Below are positions 45,692 to 54,809 of a stretch of DNA of 64,000 nucleotides, in pieces. The notes beneath the pieces were generated by a model, which saw only the letters and a list, made by a program, of their open reading frames with translations, did no database searches and was not told the DNA's origin. The position numbers were made by a program, and so were the translations under genes. Within the stretch, counting starts at the first letter, position 1. Each line of letters opens with the position of its first letter. The stretch is from Caulobacter sp. 73W. GTDB taxonomy: Bacteria; Pseudomonadota; Alphaproteobacteria; Caulobacterales; Caulobacteraceae. Where the stretch lies: positions 1 through 64,000 of the forward strand of contig NZ_CP158375.1 in NCBI RefSeq assembly GCF_041021955.1, given 5' to 3'.

Positions 45692-47071
45692 TCAGATGCC
45701 GGCGCCCATGTCCATGAAGGCGCTGGCCGACAGCGGCCGGGTAGGCGTCGAGCCGTGAGCCAGGCGTTGCACCAGGTCGTTGATCTGCAGGGTGATCTCG
45801 GGCACTGCGGTGATCTCCCACCATGCCGCCTTGGCCAGGGGCCCAAGAGCGTAGAGGCGTTCGGACACCTCGCCGGACGCTCCGATGACTGCGCCGTCCT
45901 GGGTGTCGAGGCCAAGCCCTAGCGGATCGGCCTTGGCCAGCCCCTTGGCGCGCAGGTCGGCGATCAGGGGCAGGGCCGTGCGATCGAACCGGCCGCCGGG
46001 GCCGGTACAGTTGATGATCCTGGCGGAGGTGAAGGTCCTGGTCCCACCACCGACCCGGATCTCGATCTCGGCCTGATCCCTCGCCACCGTAACCTTGCCG
46101 AAACGGCCGCCCAGGACCTCCAGCCGCCCATTCTCGATCAGGGCCTGAAGCCCAGCCGTCACCTCGGGCGCGGTGCGGTGGCGATGGACATCCCACCAAG
46201 GGCGCAGCTTGCCCAGAAAGCGGCGGCGTTCGGCGAGAGACCAGGCGCTCCAGATCGCCGGCACGGCGGGGCGGGCCGCATCGAAGACCCGCTGCCAGGG
46301 CACGCCGGCGGTTTGCGCGGCCTTCACCTGGCGCCGGATCGCCAGAGCGACGGCGAGCGGCGCTTGCCCCACATGCTCATGCAAGAAGGCCGGCCAGGCG
46401 CCGCCGGCCTCGTGCCCCTTGGGCAGCAGGCCCCGGCGCGACACCGCCGTCATTGGTCCCAGATGCCCCCGCGCGGCCAGCCGCAGAGCGATGTCGATCA
46501 TCGTCAGGCCGGCGCCGACCAGCAGGACCGGCGCCTCGGACGGCAGGTCGTCCAACGCGCCTGGCGCCCACGGATCGGCCACGAACAACGCGCTGTCGGT
46601 GATTGCGTCGGGGAGGCCGCCGGGCCGGTCAGGCGGCAGGTTGCCCAGAGCCAGGACGACTAGGTCGGTGCTGATCGTGCGGCCGTCCGCCAGGGTCACC
46701 CCAGGGCGAGGCCCGGTTTCCATGCCGACGACCTCGCCGCGGGTCCGCTCGATGCGGCCGTCGGCCGTCGCTTTGGTTGCGAGCATTTCCATGTAGTCGC
46801 CGAACAGGGCGCGGGGCGCGAAGGATTCCAGGGTCCAGTCCTGCCCGTGCTCGGCGGCAAGCCAGTCGAGGAAGGAAGGCTTGAGGCCGACGTCCATACG
46901 GCTGACCGGCACGTTCAGCATGTGCATGGGGTCGGCCGCCCCATAGGCCAGGCCGCGTCCGATCCGCCGTTCGCGGCCGATCAACAGGACCTGCGCCGCA
47001 GGCTGCGCCGCGGCCATCTTCAGTGCGAACAGCGTGCCGCTGAACCCGTCGCCGACGATGGCTATCCGCAC
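45692..47071 (-). CDS. FAD/NAD(P)-binding oxidoreductase, COG4529 type
   Basis: About 459 residues. The N-terminal FAD motif is RIAIVGDGFSGTLFALKMA. A second dinucleotide motif (APVLLVGAGLTMIDIALRLA) lies near residue 185, and a conserved SRRGLLPKGHE follows. The layout (AYGAADPMHMLNVPVSRMD) fits the YdhS/COG4529 flavoproteins of unknown substrate. GTG 47071 is the likely start; TTG 47080 adds three residues. It precedes the TauD-like gene on the same strand, so a joint role in organic sulfur use is possible but unproved. The cysteine content is low, so it is not a disulfide reductase. Confidence 0.85.
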   Translation of the reverse strand: MRIAIVGDGFSGTLFALKMAAAQPAAQVLLIGRERRIGRGLAYGAADPMHMLNVPVSRMDVGLKPSFLDWLAAEHGQDWTLESFAPRALFGDYMEMLATKATADGRIERTRGEVVGMETGPRPGVTLADGRTISTDLVVLALGNLPPDRPGGLPDAITDSALFVADPWAPGALDDLPSEAPVLLVGAGLTMIDIALRLAARGHLGPMTAVSRRGLLPKGHEAGGAWPAFLHEHVGQAPLAVALAIRRQVKAAQTAGVPWQRVFDAARPAVPAIWSAWSLAERRRFLGKLRPWWDVHRHRTAPEVTAGLQALIENGRLEVLGGRFGKVTVARDQAEIEIRVGGGTRTFTSARIINCTGPGGRFDRTALPLIADLRAKGLAKADPLGLGLDTQDGAVIGASGEVSERLYALGPLAKAAWWEITAVPEITLQINDLVQRLAHGSTPTRPLSASAFMDMGAGI

Positions 47072-47261
47072 GCTGACCAACCCTGTCGCCGACGAAACAA
47101 GGCCCTTCTATAGAGGGGCGCGCCACATTGAGGCCAGAGGCCTCGTCTAGGCATGTTGCTGCTTTCCATGACGTCTCGGTTGTGGAACATGTCCGCCGCG
47201 AGCCATAGGCGAAGCTTGGTTTTTCGTGTTACGCGGCCTTCCCGACCATAAGCACGACGCC

Positions 47262-48275
47262 ATGAACGACGTGACCATCACCGATGTCGCAGACCAGAGC
47301 GGAGTGTCCCTCCGCACGGTCTCGCGGGTCATCAACGGCTCAAGCAAGGTCAACGCTGACACCCGCCGCAAGGTCGAGGCGGTCATCGAAAGCCTCGGCT
47401 TTCGCCCCAGCGCGCGGGCGAGGGCGCTCGCCACTGGCCGGTCATTCCTGATCGGGCTGATCCACGATGATCCCAACGCCCTGGTGCTCGACCCGGTGCA
47501 GCGTGGTCTGAGCGAGGTCTGCGGCGCGCGGGGCTTTGAGGTGGTCGTCCACCCGTGCAGCTATGACGCTGACAATCTGTTGGACGACGTCCGGGGGTTC
47601 ATCAATCGCTCTCGTGTGGACGGGGTCGTGCTGCTTCCGCCGCTCGCCGAACTGACGCAGTTGCATCAGGTCATCGCCGAGACGCACACGCCTAGCGTCG
47701 CGATCGCCTCGGTCCCGATCAAGGGCGCGGACATGCTGGTGTCCATGGAGCGGCAGGCGGCGCAGCAACTGACGCGGCGCCTCATCGCGCTGGGCCACAC
47801 ACGGATCGCCTTCATCTCCGGTCCATCCCGGTTCATTTCCGCCCAACAGCGGCGCCAAGGTTTCCTCGACGCCTTGGCGGAGGCTGGATTGGCGCGGTCG
47901 GTCATGAGCGAGGGCGACTACAGCTTCGAATCAGGACTGGCGTGCGGGCAGGCGATCCTGGATCTGCCCGACCTGCCGACGGCTGTGTTTGCTTCGAACG
48001 ACTTCATGGCGGCGGGCGTGCTGAAGGCGATGTCGGCGAGGGGGCTGTCTTCGCCTCGCGATCTGTCCGTCGCCGGGTTCGATGACAGCAGCATCGCCCG
48101 GATGATTTCGCCCGCCCTGACGACCATCAACCGACCCATGCGGGCCATGGCGCAAACGGCCGCCGAACGCCTGCTGGCGCGGATCGAAGGTGGTGAGGCA
48201 AAGAGCCATCCTCAACCCCAGGAAATCGCCTTGGAGGTCGTCGAGCGCGAGAGCACGGCTGCGGCGGGGCGTTAG
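47262..48275 (+). CDS. LacI-family repressor of the pectin locus
   Basis: A 337-residue LacI/GalR regulator. The helix-turn-helix with hinge covers about 4-58 (VTITDVADQSGVSLRTVSRVINGSSKVNADTRRKV). A periplasmic-binding-like effector domain follows (FLIGLIHDDPN, GHTRIAFISGP, AVFASNDFMAAGVLKAM, LSVAGFDDSSIARMISPALTTI). ATG 47262 gives the standard N-terminus; the frame opens 12 codons earlier. It is directly upstream of the TonB receptor and the pectinolytic genes, with a LacI-type palindrome between them. Repression relieved by a pectin-derived sugar acid or oligosaccharide is the likely control. Confidence 0.93.
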   Translation: MNDVTITDVADQSGVSLRTVSRVINGSSKVNADTRRKVEAVIESLGFRPSARARALATGRSFLIGLIHDDPNALVLDPVQRGLSEVCGARGFEVVVHPCSYDADNLLDDVRGFINRSRVDGVVLLPPLAELTQLHQVIAETHTPSVAIASVPIKGADMLVSMERQAAQQLTRRLIALGHTRIAFISGPSRFISAQQRRQGFLDALAEAGLARSVMSEGDYSFESGLACGQAILDLPDLPTAVFASNDFMAAGVLKAMSARGLSSPRDLSVAGFDDSSIARMISPALTTINRPMRAMAQTAAERLLARIEGGEAKSHPQPQEIALEVVERESTAAAGR

Positions 48276-48290
48276 ACAACGCGCAGCAAT

Positions 48291-48312
48291 TTTTGAGCGC
48301 GAGCGCTCAAAA
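48291..48312. promoter_or_regulatory. 22-base inverted repeat after the LacI gene
   Basis: TTTTGAGCGC at 48291-48300 and GCGCTCAAAA at 48303-48312 are perfect complements around GA. It begins 15 bases after the LacI stop. Both an operator half of a double site and a bidirectional terminator (arms ending in T4/A4) fit; the distance of only seven bases to the next palindrome favours an operator pair. Confidence 0.55.
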
Positions 48313-48319
48313 TGTTTTG

Positions 48320-48333
48320 TGCCAGCGCTGGCA
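48320..48333. promoter_or_regulatory. LacI-family operator palindrome
   Basis: TGCCAGCGCTGGCA is a perfect 14-base palindrome with the central AGCGCT that is usual in operators of LacI-family sugar repressors, including those of Caulobacter. It lies just upstream of a TTGACA hexamer, so a bound repressor could block the receptor promoter. Confidence 0.65.
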
Positions 48334-48340
48334 ATTGCAG

Positions 48341-48346
48341 TTGACA
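48341..48346 (+). promoter_or_regulatory. Probable -35 hexamer of the pectin TonB receptor promoter
   Basis: TTGACA matches the housekeeping -35 consensus and lies seven bases after the LacI-type palindrome. No clear -10 is visible 16-18 bases downstream, so the promoter may depend on other contacts. The following leader (to 48691) is over 300 bases, includes an unsupported open frame, and holds no recognised gene. Confidence 0.4.
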
Positions 48347-48691
48347 GATAGCCTCGCCGCGCGCTTCCTGTCCCTAACGTCAATAGGCGAAAGAAAAGCC
48401 GAACTCGGGCGCAGCTCGATGACACCGGTATCAGGGGAGAGGAAACCATGCGCCATCACGGTGCCTGCGCATCTATGCGTGTTCCGCTTGCGGCGATGTC
48501 CGCGGCGTCGAGCATCCTCGACAAGGTCAATGAAGCCCGCCCATTTCCCCTCCTGGGCTTCGGGGTCGTCCGTGCGCGGTCGATCCCCTTTTTATCGGCA
48601 TCCTGAGGCCAATTCGGGCTCGGGGGCAGAGGGGCCGGCGGAAACAACCGCCGCAATGACAAGAAACAAGTTCAGGGAAAGAAGAGACGAG

Positions 48692-51532
48692 ATGCAAAAG
48701 CGCGATCAAGCGGGCAGGGGACAGCTGCGTCGCAACGCCATTCTGCTGGGGACCAGCGCAGCGGCGGCAATCATGCTGGCCGGGGCGGCTTCGGCCCAGA
48801 CGGCGGCCGAAGGTGAAGTAGAGGAGGTCGTGGTCACCGGCTTCCGCAGCAGCCTTGAAAAGGCTCTGGAACTGAAGCGCAACAGCACCGGCGCGGTGGA
48901 CTCCATCGTCGCCGAAGACATCGCCAAGTTCCCCGACAACAACCTGGCCGAAGCCATCCAGCGCGTGCCCGGCGTGTCGATCACCCGCGACGGCGGCGAA
49001 GGCCGCAACCTGTCGGTTCGTGGTCTGTCGGAAGAATTCACCCGCGTCCGCATCAACGGCATCGAAGCTCAGGCCACGACCGGCTCCAGCCGCGGCCGCG
49101 GCTTCGACTTCAACGTCTTCGCCTCCGAACTCTTCAGCCAGATCGACGTGCGCAAGACGCCGTCGGCTGAGATCGACGAAGGCTCGCTCGGCGCGACCGT
49201 CGACCTGCGCACCGGCAAGCCGTTCGACTACAACGGCTTCAAGATCGCCGGCTCGGCCAAGATGGGCTACAGCGACCTTTCCAAGGACTACGATCCGCGC
49301 GTCGCCGTCCTGGTCAGCAACACCTTCTTCGACGACACCTTCGGCGCGCTGTTCTCGGCAGCCTATTCTGAGCGTGGCGTTCGCCAGAACGGCGTGAGCA
49401 CCGGCCAGTTCAACGTCGGCCCGGCCGACGGGGGCTTCTGCGATGTCGTCGCTCGCCCGGCGCTTTGCGCCGGCGCCAATCCGGCAGCCACGGCCCTGGC
49501 CAGCGCCGCGACCACCCGCTACCCGCGCTTCTTGCGCTACCAGCAGTACGAGACTCAGACAAAGCGTCTGGGCCTCACCGGCGCCCTGCAATGGCGCCCG
49601 ACCGATCGCACCGAGATCGCTCTTGATGTGATGTATTCCAAGTTCGAGGCCGAGCGTAACGAGCGCCAGCTGGAGTCGATCGGCCTGAGCCGCGGCGCCT
49701 CGCAGGGCGGCAAGCCCGAGACCGTGGTGCGCGACGCCGCTGTCGACGCCAACGGCACCTTGGTCTACGCGCTGCTCGACAACGTCGACATCCGTTCGGA
49801 AAACTATCTGGACGTCTACGACACCCAGTTCACCCAGTGGACCTTGAGCGGCAAGCACGCCTTCACCGACCGTCTGTCGGTGACAGGCACCGTCGGCTAC
49901 GTGGCGAACGATTTCGACAACGCGCTCGATTACATCGCGCAGATGGATCGCATCAACACGGACGGTTACTCGTTCGATGCGCGCAACAGCATGAACTTCC
50001 CAGCCATCAACTACGGCTTTGACGTCAAGGATCCGAACTCCTGGTACATTGGCCCGACGGTCACGGTTCCGGGCGGCACGGGCGCGACGGGTCCAGACAT
50101 CCGTCTGCGTCCGAACTGGAACGACAACACCTTCAAGATCGTCCAGGCCCAGGGCCAGTACGAGCTGAACGACAGCCTGACCTTCAAGCTGGGCGGCAGC
50201 CTCAAGAAGTACGAGTTCGTCGGCACCGGCCAGCGTCTGGCCGCCGGTGAAGGCAACATCCCGGCGATCCCGGCCGGCTACTCCATGGCGACCCTTACCG
50301 AGCAGTGGTGCGGCCTGCAAAAGCTGAACCTGCCGGCGGGCACGCCCAATTGCTGGGCCAGCCCCAACCGCGACGCGATCGCCCAGGCTTATGGCGTGTT
50401 CAGCAACAGCGGCCGCTTCGCCCTGTCGAGCACCACGTCCAGCGCCCGCGGCGATAACCGCTCGGTGGAGGAAGAAGACCAGGGTGCGTTCATCCAGGCT
50501 GACTTCCGTCATGAGCTGTTCGGCCTGCCGGTGCGCGGCGACGTCGGCGTCCGCTACGTGAAGACCAAGCAAAGCTCGACCTTCTTCTCGACGGTTCCGA
50601 CCTCGGTGAACCCGGCGGGCTTCGAGCTGACGACGGTGGGCCGCTCCTACGAGGACACCCTGCCGTCGCTGAACCTGGTGATCGAGCCGCGTGAAGACGT
50701 GCAGGTGCGCTTCGGCGCCGCCAAGGTGATGTCGCGTCCGGGCCTCAACGCCCTGTCGGCGGCCACCAACGTCAACGTGGCTGGCGGCTCGCGCACCGTG
50801 TCGACCGGCAACCCGATGCTGGAGCCCTACCGCGCCAAGACCTTCGACGTGGCGGTGGAATGGTATCCGAGCCGCGGCGCCGTGGTCTCGGCCGCGTTCT
50901 TCTACAAGGACATCAGCACCTACGTTCAGAACATCACTGTCGTGGCGCCCTACTCCACGACCGGCCTGCCGGCGAGCCTGCTCAGCGGCACGGGCGTGAA
51001 CGTCAACGACGACTTCAGCATCTCCAACGTGGTCAACACGCCCGGTGGCCCGCTGAAGGGTGTCGAGCTGAACTACCAGCAGCCGCTGACCTTCCTGCCC
51101 TGGAAGTTCGAGAACCTCGGCGTCCTGCTGAACTACACCTACGTGGACTCGCAGATCGACTACTTCCTGTCGTCGACCTCGGCCGCCACCACGGTGTCGC
51201 GCGACCTGCTGAACCTGTCCAAGAACGCCTATAACGGCACGATCTACTACGAAGATGGTCCGTTCCAGGCGCGCGTCTCGGCGGCCTACCGCGACAAGTA
51301 CCTGACGGCCGTTCCGGCGGCCTACAACGTCGACGTCGCCGGCCGCCGCTCGACCCTGTTTGTCGACTTCTCGGCCTCCTACAAGGTCAGCGACGACATC
51401 ACGGTCAGCCTGGAAGGCATCAATCTGACGAACGAGAAGGACATCTCGTTCCTCGACTCCAACGTGCAGCGCACGAACGACTACTTCCAGGTGGGACGTC
51501 AGTACTACCTGGGCGTTCGCTACGCTTTCTAA
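48692..51532 (+). CDS. TonB-dependent receptor, probable pectin oligosaccharide importer
   Basis: A 946-residue outer-membrane receptor. It has a signal peptide (AILLGTSAAAAIMLAGAASA), a TonB box region (VEEVVVTGFRSSLEKALELKRNS), and a plug with IAKFPDNNLAEAIQRVPGVSITRDGGEGRNLSVRGL. A 22-strand barrel follows, ending in YYLGVRYAF with the terminal Phe needed for outer-membrane insertion. The SSLEKALELKR start is typical of the large sugar-linked receptors of Caulobacter and Xanthomonas. ATG 48692 gives the signal peptide; the same frame is open from 48293. The LacI gene upstream and pectinolytic genes downstream support uptake of galacturonan fragments. It ends at a strong terminator. Confidence 0.93.
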   Translation: MQKRDQAGRGQLRRNAILLGTSAAAAIMLAGAASAQTAAEGEVEEVVVTGFRSSLEKALELKRNSTGAVDSIVAEDIAKFPDNNLAEAIQRVPGVSITRDGGEGRNLSVRGLSEEFTRVRINGIEAQATTGSSRGRGFDFNVFASELFSQIDVRKTPSAEIDEGSLGATVDLRTGKPFDYNGFKIAGSAKMGYSDLSKDYDPRVAVLVSNTFFDDTFGALFSAAYSERGVRQNGVSTGQFNVGPADGGFCDVVARPALCAGANPAATALASAATTRYPRFLRYQQYETQTKRLGLTGALQWRPTDRTEIALDVMYSKFEAERNERQLESIGLSRGASQGGKPETVVRDAAVDANGTLVYALLDNVDIRSENYLDVYDTQFTQWTLSGKHAFTDRLSVTGTVGYVANDFDNALDYIAQMDRINTDGYSFDARNSMNFPAINYGFDVKDPNSWYIGPTVTVPGGTGATGPDIRLRPNWNDNTFKIVQAQGQYELNDSLTFKLGGSLKKYEFVGTGQRLAAGEGNIPAIPAGYSMATLTEQWCGLQKLNLPAGTPNCWASPNRDAIAQAYGVFSNSGRFALSSTTSSARGDNRSVEEEDQGAFIQADFRHELFGLPVRGDVGVRYVKTKQSSTFFSTVPTSVNPAGFELTTVGRSYEDTLPSLNLVIEPREDVQVRFGAAKVMSRPGLNALSAATNVNVAGGSRTVSTGNPMLEPYRAKTFDVAVEWYPSRGAVVSAAFFYKDISTYVQNITVVAPYSTTGLPASLLSGTGVNVNDDFSISNVVNTPGGPLKGVELNYQQPLTFLPWKFENLGVLLNYTYVDSQIDYFLSSTSAATTVSRDLLNLSKNAYNGTIYYEDGPFQARVSAAYRDKYLTAVPAAYNVDVAGRRSTLFVDFSASYKVSDDITVSLEGINLTNEKDISFLDSNVQRTNDYFQVGRQYYLGVRYAF

Positions 51533-51543
51533 GACGAAACAGG

Positions 51544-51572
51544 GGGCGGCCGGCCAAGTCGGCCGCCCTTTT
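51544..51572 (+). terminator. Factor-independent terminator after the pectin TonB receptor
   Basis: GGGCGGCCG, a seven-base loop and CGGCCGCCC form a nine-pair GC stem followed by four T residues, starting 11 bases after the stop codon. It should end most receptor transcripts and lower read-through into the pectate lyase gene. Confidence 0.88.
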
Positions 51573-51600
51573 CCATATCGCTTTGAGGAGTGTCGTCTGC

Positions 51601-52752
51601 ATGCGTGCGCCTGTCGCCGCGGCGGTCACCGCCGCCGTCCTCGCAGCCTCCGCCATGACGACCTCGCCCGCTCAGGCGCAGGTCCAGCATCCGGCTGCGC
51701 ATCCGCCTCTCATTCCATTCCCGAGCCAGTTCCAGCTGGACGTGATGTCCAAGGCCCGCAAGGTCGGCACGTCGATGCCTACCGGGTGGTGGGACAAGAT
51801 GTCGGCCAAGCCCGACGCGTGGTTCGCTTCGGACGAGGCTCGCGCCATCGGCGACAACATCATCTCCTGGCAGATCAGCGAGACGGGCGGCTGGCCCGGC
51901 GGCGACGTGGTCACCCAGCCCTTCCGAGGCGAGGAAGGCCAGATCGGCTGGCGGGGTCATTCGACCAGCCTCTACCGCTTTGACCAGATGCGTTTCCTGG
52001 CGCGGGTCTATGCCGCAACGGGGGAGGAGCGCTATCGCCGCTCGCTCGACATCGGCCTGAGCTATGTGCTCGACGCTCAGTATCCTAAGGGCAGCTGGCC
52101 CTACGGCTCGCATCCGTCCGTGGCCGCCCACAACGCCCGCTACGCGTCGTTCAACGACGACGCCATGGTCAAGGCGATGATCTTCGTCCGCGAGATCGCC
52201 ACGGATCCAATTTACGCCAAGGTGTCGGCCGGCCGGCCCGCCCAGGCCAAGGCCGCCTTCGACAGGGGTGTCGCCTACATCCTGCGCGCCCAGATCGTCG
52301 CTGACGGCAAGCTGACGGCCTGGGGCGCGCAGCACGACGAGGTGACCTACGAGCCCCGCATGGGCCGCATGTTCGAGCCGCCGGCGATCAGCGCCAACGA
52401 AAGCGCAGCGGTGCTTCTGCTGCTCATGGGCCTCGATAACCCCAGCCCCGAAGTCATTCGCGCCGTTGAAAGCGGAGTGGCCTGGTACAAGGCCTCGGCG
52501 CTCAAGGGCGTGCGCATAGACCGGCCCGCCAATGGCGACCGCGTGGTCGTCGCCGATCCGAAGGCCAGGCCGATCTGGGCTCGCTACTACGAGATACCGA
52601 CCAACCGTCCGATCTTCGCCGGCCGCGACGGCATCGTTCGCTACAGCCTGGCGCCGGTCGAGCTGGAGCGACGCGCCGGCTACGCCTGGTACGGCGATTG
52701 GGGCGACGCGGTCATCGCCCGCTATCAGGACTGGGCCAAGGCCCGGATCTGA
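51601..52752 (+). CDS. Pectate lyase, family PL10
   Basis: A 383-residue exported enzyme that cleaves de-esterified homogalacturonan by calcium-dependent beta-elimination. It has a signal peptide ending AQAQVQ. An alpha/alpha toroid follows with SETGGWPGGDVVTQPF, YPKGSWPYGSHP, NDDAMVKAMIFV, TAWGAQHDEVTYEPR, and the C-terminal ARYYEIPTNRPIFAGRDGIVRY, where the Arg of RDG is the expected catalytic base. These are PL10 marks. ATG 51601 sits ten bases after GAGGAG. It is the first enzyme gene after the receptor terminator and is followed by the esterase after 14 bases. Confidence 0.9.
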   Translation: MRAPVAAAVTAAVLAASAMTTSPAQAQVQHPAAHPPLIPFPSQFQLDVMSKARKVGTSMPTGWWDKMSAKPDAWFASDEARAIGDNIISWQISETGGWPGGDVVTQPFRGEEGQIGWRGHSTSLYRFDQMRFLARVYAATGEERYRRSLDIGLSYVLDAQYPKGSWPYGSHPSVAAHNARYASFNDDAMVKAMIFVREIATDPIYAKVSAGRPAQAKAAFDRGVAYILRAQIVADGKLTAWGAQHDEVTYEPRMGRMFEPPAISANESAAVLLLLMGLDNPSPEVIRAVESGVAWYKASALKGVRIDRPANGDRVVVADPKARPIWARYYEIPTNRPIFAGRDGIVRYSLAPVELERRAGYAWYGDWGDAVIARYQDWAKARI

Positions 52753-52766
52753 GGGGAGGAAACATC

Positions 52767-54791
52767 ATGAAAATCAGAACACTCACTGCGGGTCTTTCAG
52801 CATTCGCCTTACTTACCGGCGCGGCCCAGGCGGCCGAACCGACAGGTCGTGACCAGCTCATCCGCTATATCGACGGCCTGGCCGGCCAACAGCTCAAGGC
52901 GCGTGAGGCCGAGCTGGCCGCGGTCGACACCGCCGCCAAGATGGACGCCCGCAAGGCCAAGATGCGACAGTCGATCCTCGACCTGATCGGCGGTCTGCCG
53001 GCCGAACGCACGCCGCTGAAGGCGCGCGCCATGGGCGGCTATCAGGCCGACGGCTACCGGGTGGAGAAGGTCGTCTATGAAAGCCTTCCCGGCTACTTTG
53101 TCACCGCCAATGTCTATGTGCCGGCCGGTGGCAAGGGGCCTTTCCCGGCGGTTCTGATCACCCCCGGGCACTCGCCCGACGGCAAGGCCGGGGACCGTTT
53201 CGGCGGCAATCTGGCCAAGGCCGGCATCCTCGCCCTGATCTACGACGAGATCGGCATGGGCGAGCGGCTGCAGCACTATGACCCCGAGCTTGGCGAGTCC
53301 AAGGTCGGCCGCCCGACCGGCGAGCATTCGATGGCCTACTGGCAGACCGTGCCGGTCGGCGATCACGTCTCGCGCTACTTCATCTGGGACGCCATGCGGG
53401 GGCTCGACTACCTGCAAAGCCGTGCGGACGTGGATGGCGCGCGCCTGGGCGCTTTCGGTTGCTCGGGCGGCGGCACGGTCACCTCGTTCCTGACCGCGCT
53501 TGACGAGCGGGTGAAGGCGGCGGCTTCGGCCTGCTACGTCAACACCTTCCGCCATGTTCTCGCCGGCCCCGGCCCGCAGGAGGCCGAACAGTCGCCGCCA
53601 GGCTTCATCGCCGCCGGCCTCGACGTGCCTGATTGGGTCGAGCTGGCGGCGCCGCGCCCCTACGCCGTCATCTCAACCGAGGCGGACTTCTTCCCGTTCG
53701 AGGGCGCCAAGGCCGCCTACGAGGAGGCGCGCCGCGTCTGGGGCCTCTATGGCGCCCAGGATCGGATCACCTGGATCACTGGTCCCGGCGGTCACGGCAA
53801 TCTGGCCCCCGTCGGCGACAAGATCGTCGGATTCTTCGGTCGCTGGCTCAACAACGACACCACGCAGCGGCCATTCGTGGATATCCGCCCGCCGCGCCCG
53901 GAGGACAACCTCGTCACCGCGACGGGTCAGGTCTCGACCTCGCTGAAGGGCGTGACCCTGCAGCAGATCAACCAGACCCGCGCCGCTCAGGTCGCACCAG
54001 CCTCGAGCGCCGCGATCCCGCTGGAGCGCCTTCGCGCCGACATCCGCACGGTCACCAAGGCCCGCACGCCAGCCATGAGCCTGAAGGCGGGACAGGGCGC
54101 TTGCGTGCTCAGCGGCTCGCCCGCCGGCGATCTGGATTGCCGCCTCACCGCGCCGCAAGGAGCGGGAAAGAAGCGCGCCCTGGTGATCACGGGGACGCCC
54201 GAGCAGCTGGCGGCCGCCCGCGCCCAGACCAATGCCTTGTCGGCCAAGGGCTGGGTGGTGATGGAGCTGCCGGCGCGTGGCTCCGGCGGCGCCGAAGAGA
54301 TCAAGGCCGCCCTGCTGGGCGACTGGAACCTGTTGTCCCTGCGCGCCATGCTGGTGGGCGAGACGGTGCTGGGCCTGCGCGTCGATGACGTGGCCGGCGC
54401 GGTCGCCGCTCTGAGCGCTCGCGATGACGTCGCACCCGGCGTGGCGGTCTACGCACTGGGCGCCATGGCTCCGGCCGCGCTGCATGCGGCGGTGCTGGAC
54501 GATCGGATCACCAGCCTGACCCTCGACGGCGCCCTGGCCAGCTATCGCATGGCCGTGGATCGACCGATCCAGCGCAACCTGCCGGCGGTCCTGCCTTTCG
54601 GCGTCCTGCGCCACTACGACCTGACCGATCTGACCACATCCTTGGGCGCGCGTCCGGTCACCTGGGTCAATCCGCAAAACGGCGTCGGCGAAGCGCTTCG
54701 CCAGGCCCAGTTCGAATCCCTGTTCCGCGCCAAGCCCGCCAGCGTCCGTTGGGCCGCTCGCGGCGCGCGCGATCCCCTAGTCCTGCCTTAG
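52767..54791 (+). CDS. Exported acetyl esterase-like tandem alpha/beta hydrolase
   Basis: A 674-residue protein with a signal peptide (LTAGLSAFALLTGAAQAA). The first half is an active-looking alpha/beta hydrolase of the acetylxylan-esterase kind: VLITPGHSPDGKAGDRFGGNLAK, nucleophile elbow AFGCSGGGTVTSF, acidic ISTEADFFPFEG and catalytic His in GPGGHGNL. The second half (about 440-674) repeats the fold (ALVITGTPEQLAAAR, VGETVLGLRVDDVAGAV), but its elbow reads YALGAMAPAALHA without Ser, so it is probably inactive. Removal of acetyl groups from pectin before lyase attack is the likely role. ATG 52767 has GGGGAGGA upstream. Confidence 0.87.
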   Translation: MKIRTLTAGLSAFALLTGAAQAAEPTGRDQLIRYIDGLAGQQLKAREAELAAVDTAAKMDARKAKMRQSILDLIGGLPAERTPLKARAMGGYQADGYRVEKVVYESLPGYFVTANVYVPAGGKGPFPAVLITPGHSPDGKAGDRFGGNLAKAGILALIYDEIGMGERLQHYDPELGESKVGRPTGEHSMAYWQTVPVGDHVSRYFIWDAMRGLDYLQSRADVDGARLGAFGCSGGGTVTSFLTALDERVKAAASACYVNTFRHVLAGPGPQEAEQSPPGFIAAGLDVPDWVELAAPRPYAVISTEADFFPFEGAKAAYEEARRVWGLYGAQDRITWITGPGGHGNLAPVGDKIVGFFGRWLNNDTTQRPFVDIRPPRPEDNLVTATGQVSTSLKGVTLQQINQTRAAQVAPASSAAIPLERLRADIRTVTKARTPAMSLKAGQGACVLSGSPAGDLDCRLTAPQGAGKKRALVITGTPEQLAAARAQTNALSAKGWVVMELPARGSGGAEEIKAALLGDWNLLSLRAMLVGETVLGLRVDDVAGAVAALSARDDVAPGVAVYALGAMAPAALHAAVLDDRITSLTLDGALASYRMAVDRPIQRNLPAVLPFGVLRHYDLTDLTTSLGARPVTWVNPQNGVGEALRQAQFESLFRAKPASVRWAARGARDPLVLP

Positions 54792-54809
54792 TCGAAGAGA
54801 GCCGTCGTC

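Noticed and set aside
48293..48691. Upstream extension of the pectin TonB receptor frame
   Set aside because: It covers the operator and -35 region and would hide the signal peptide; ATG 48692 gives a normal exported N-terminus.
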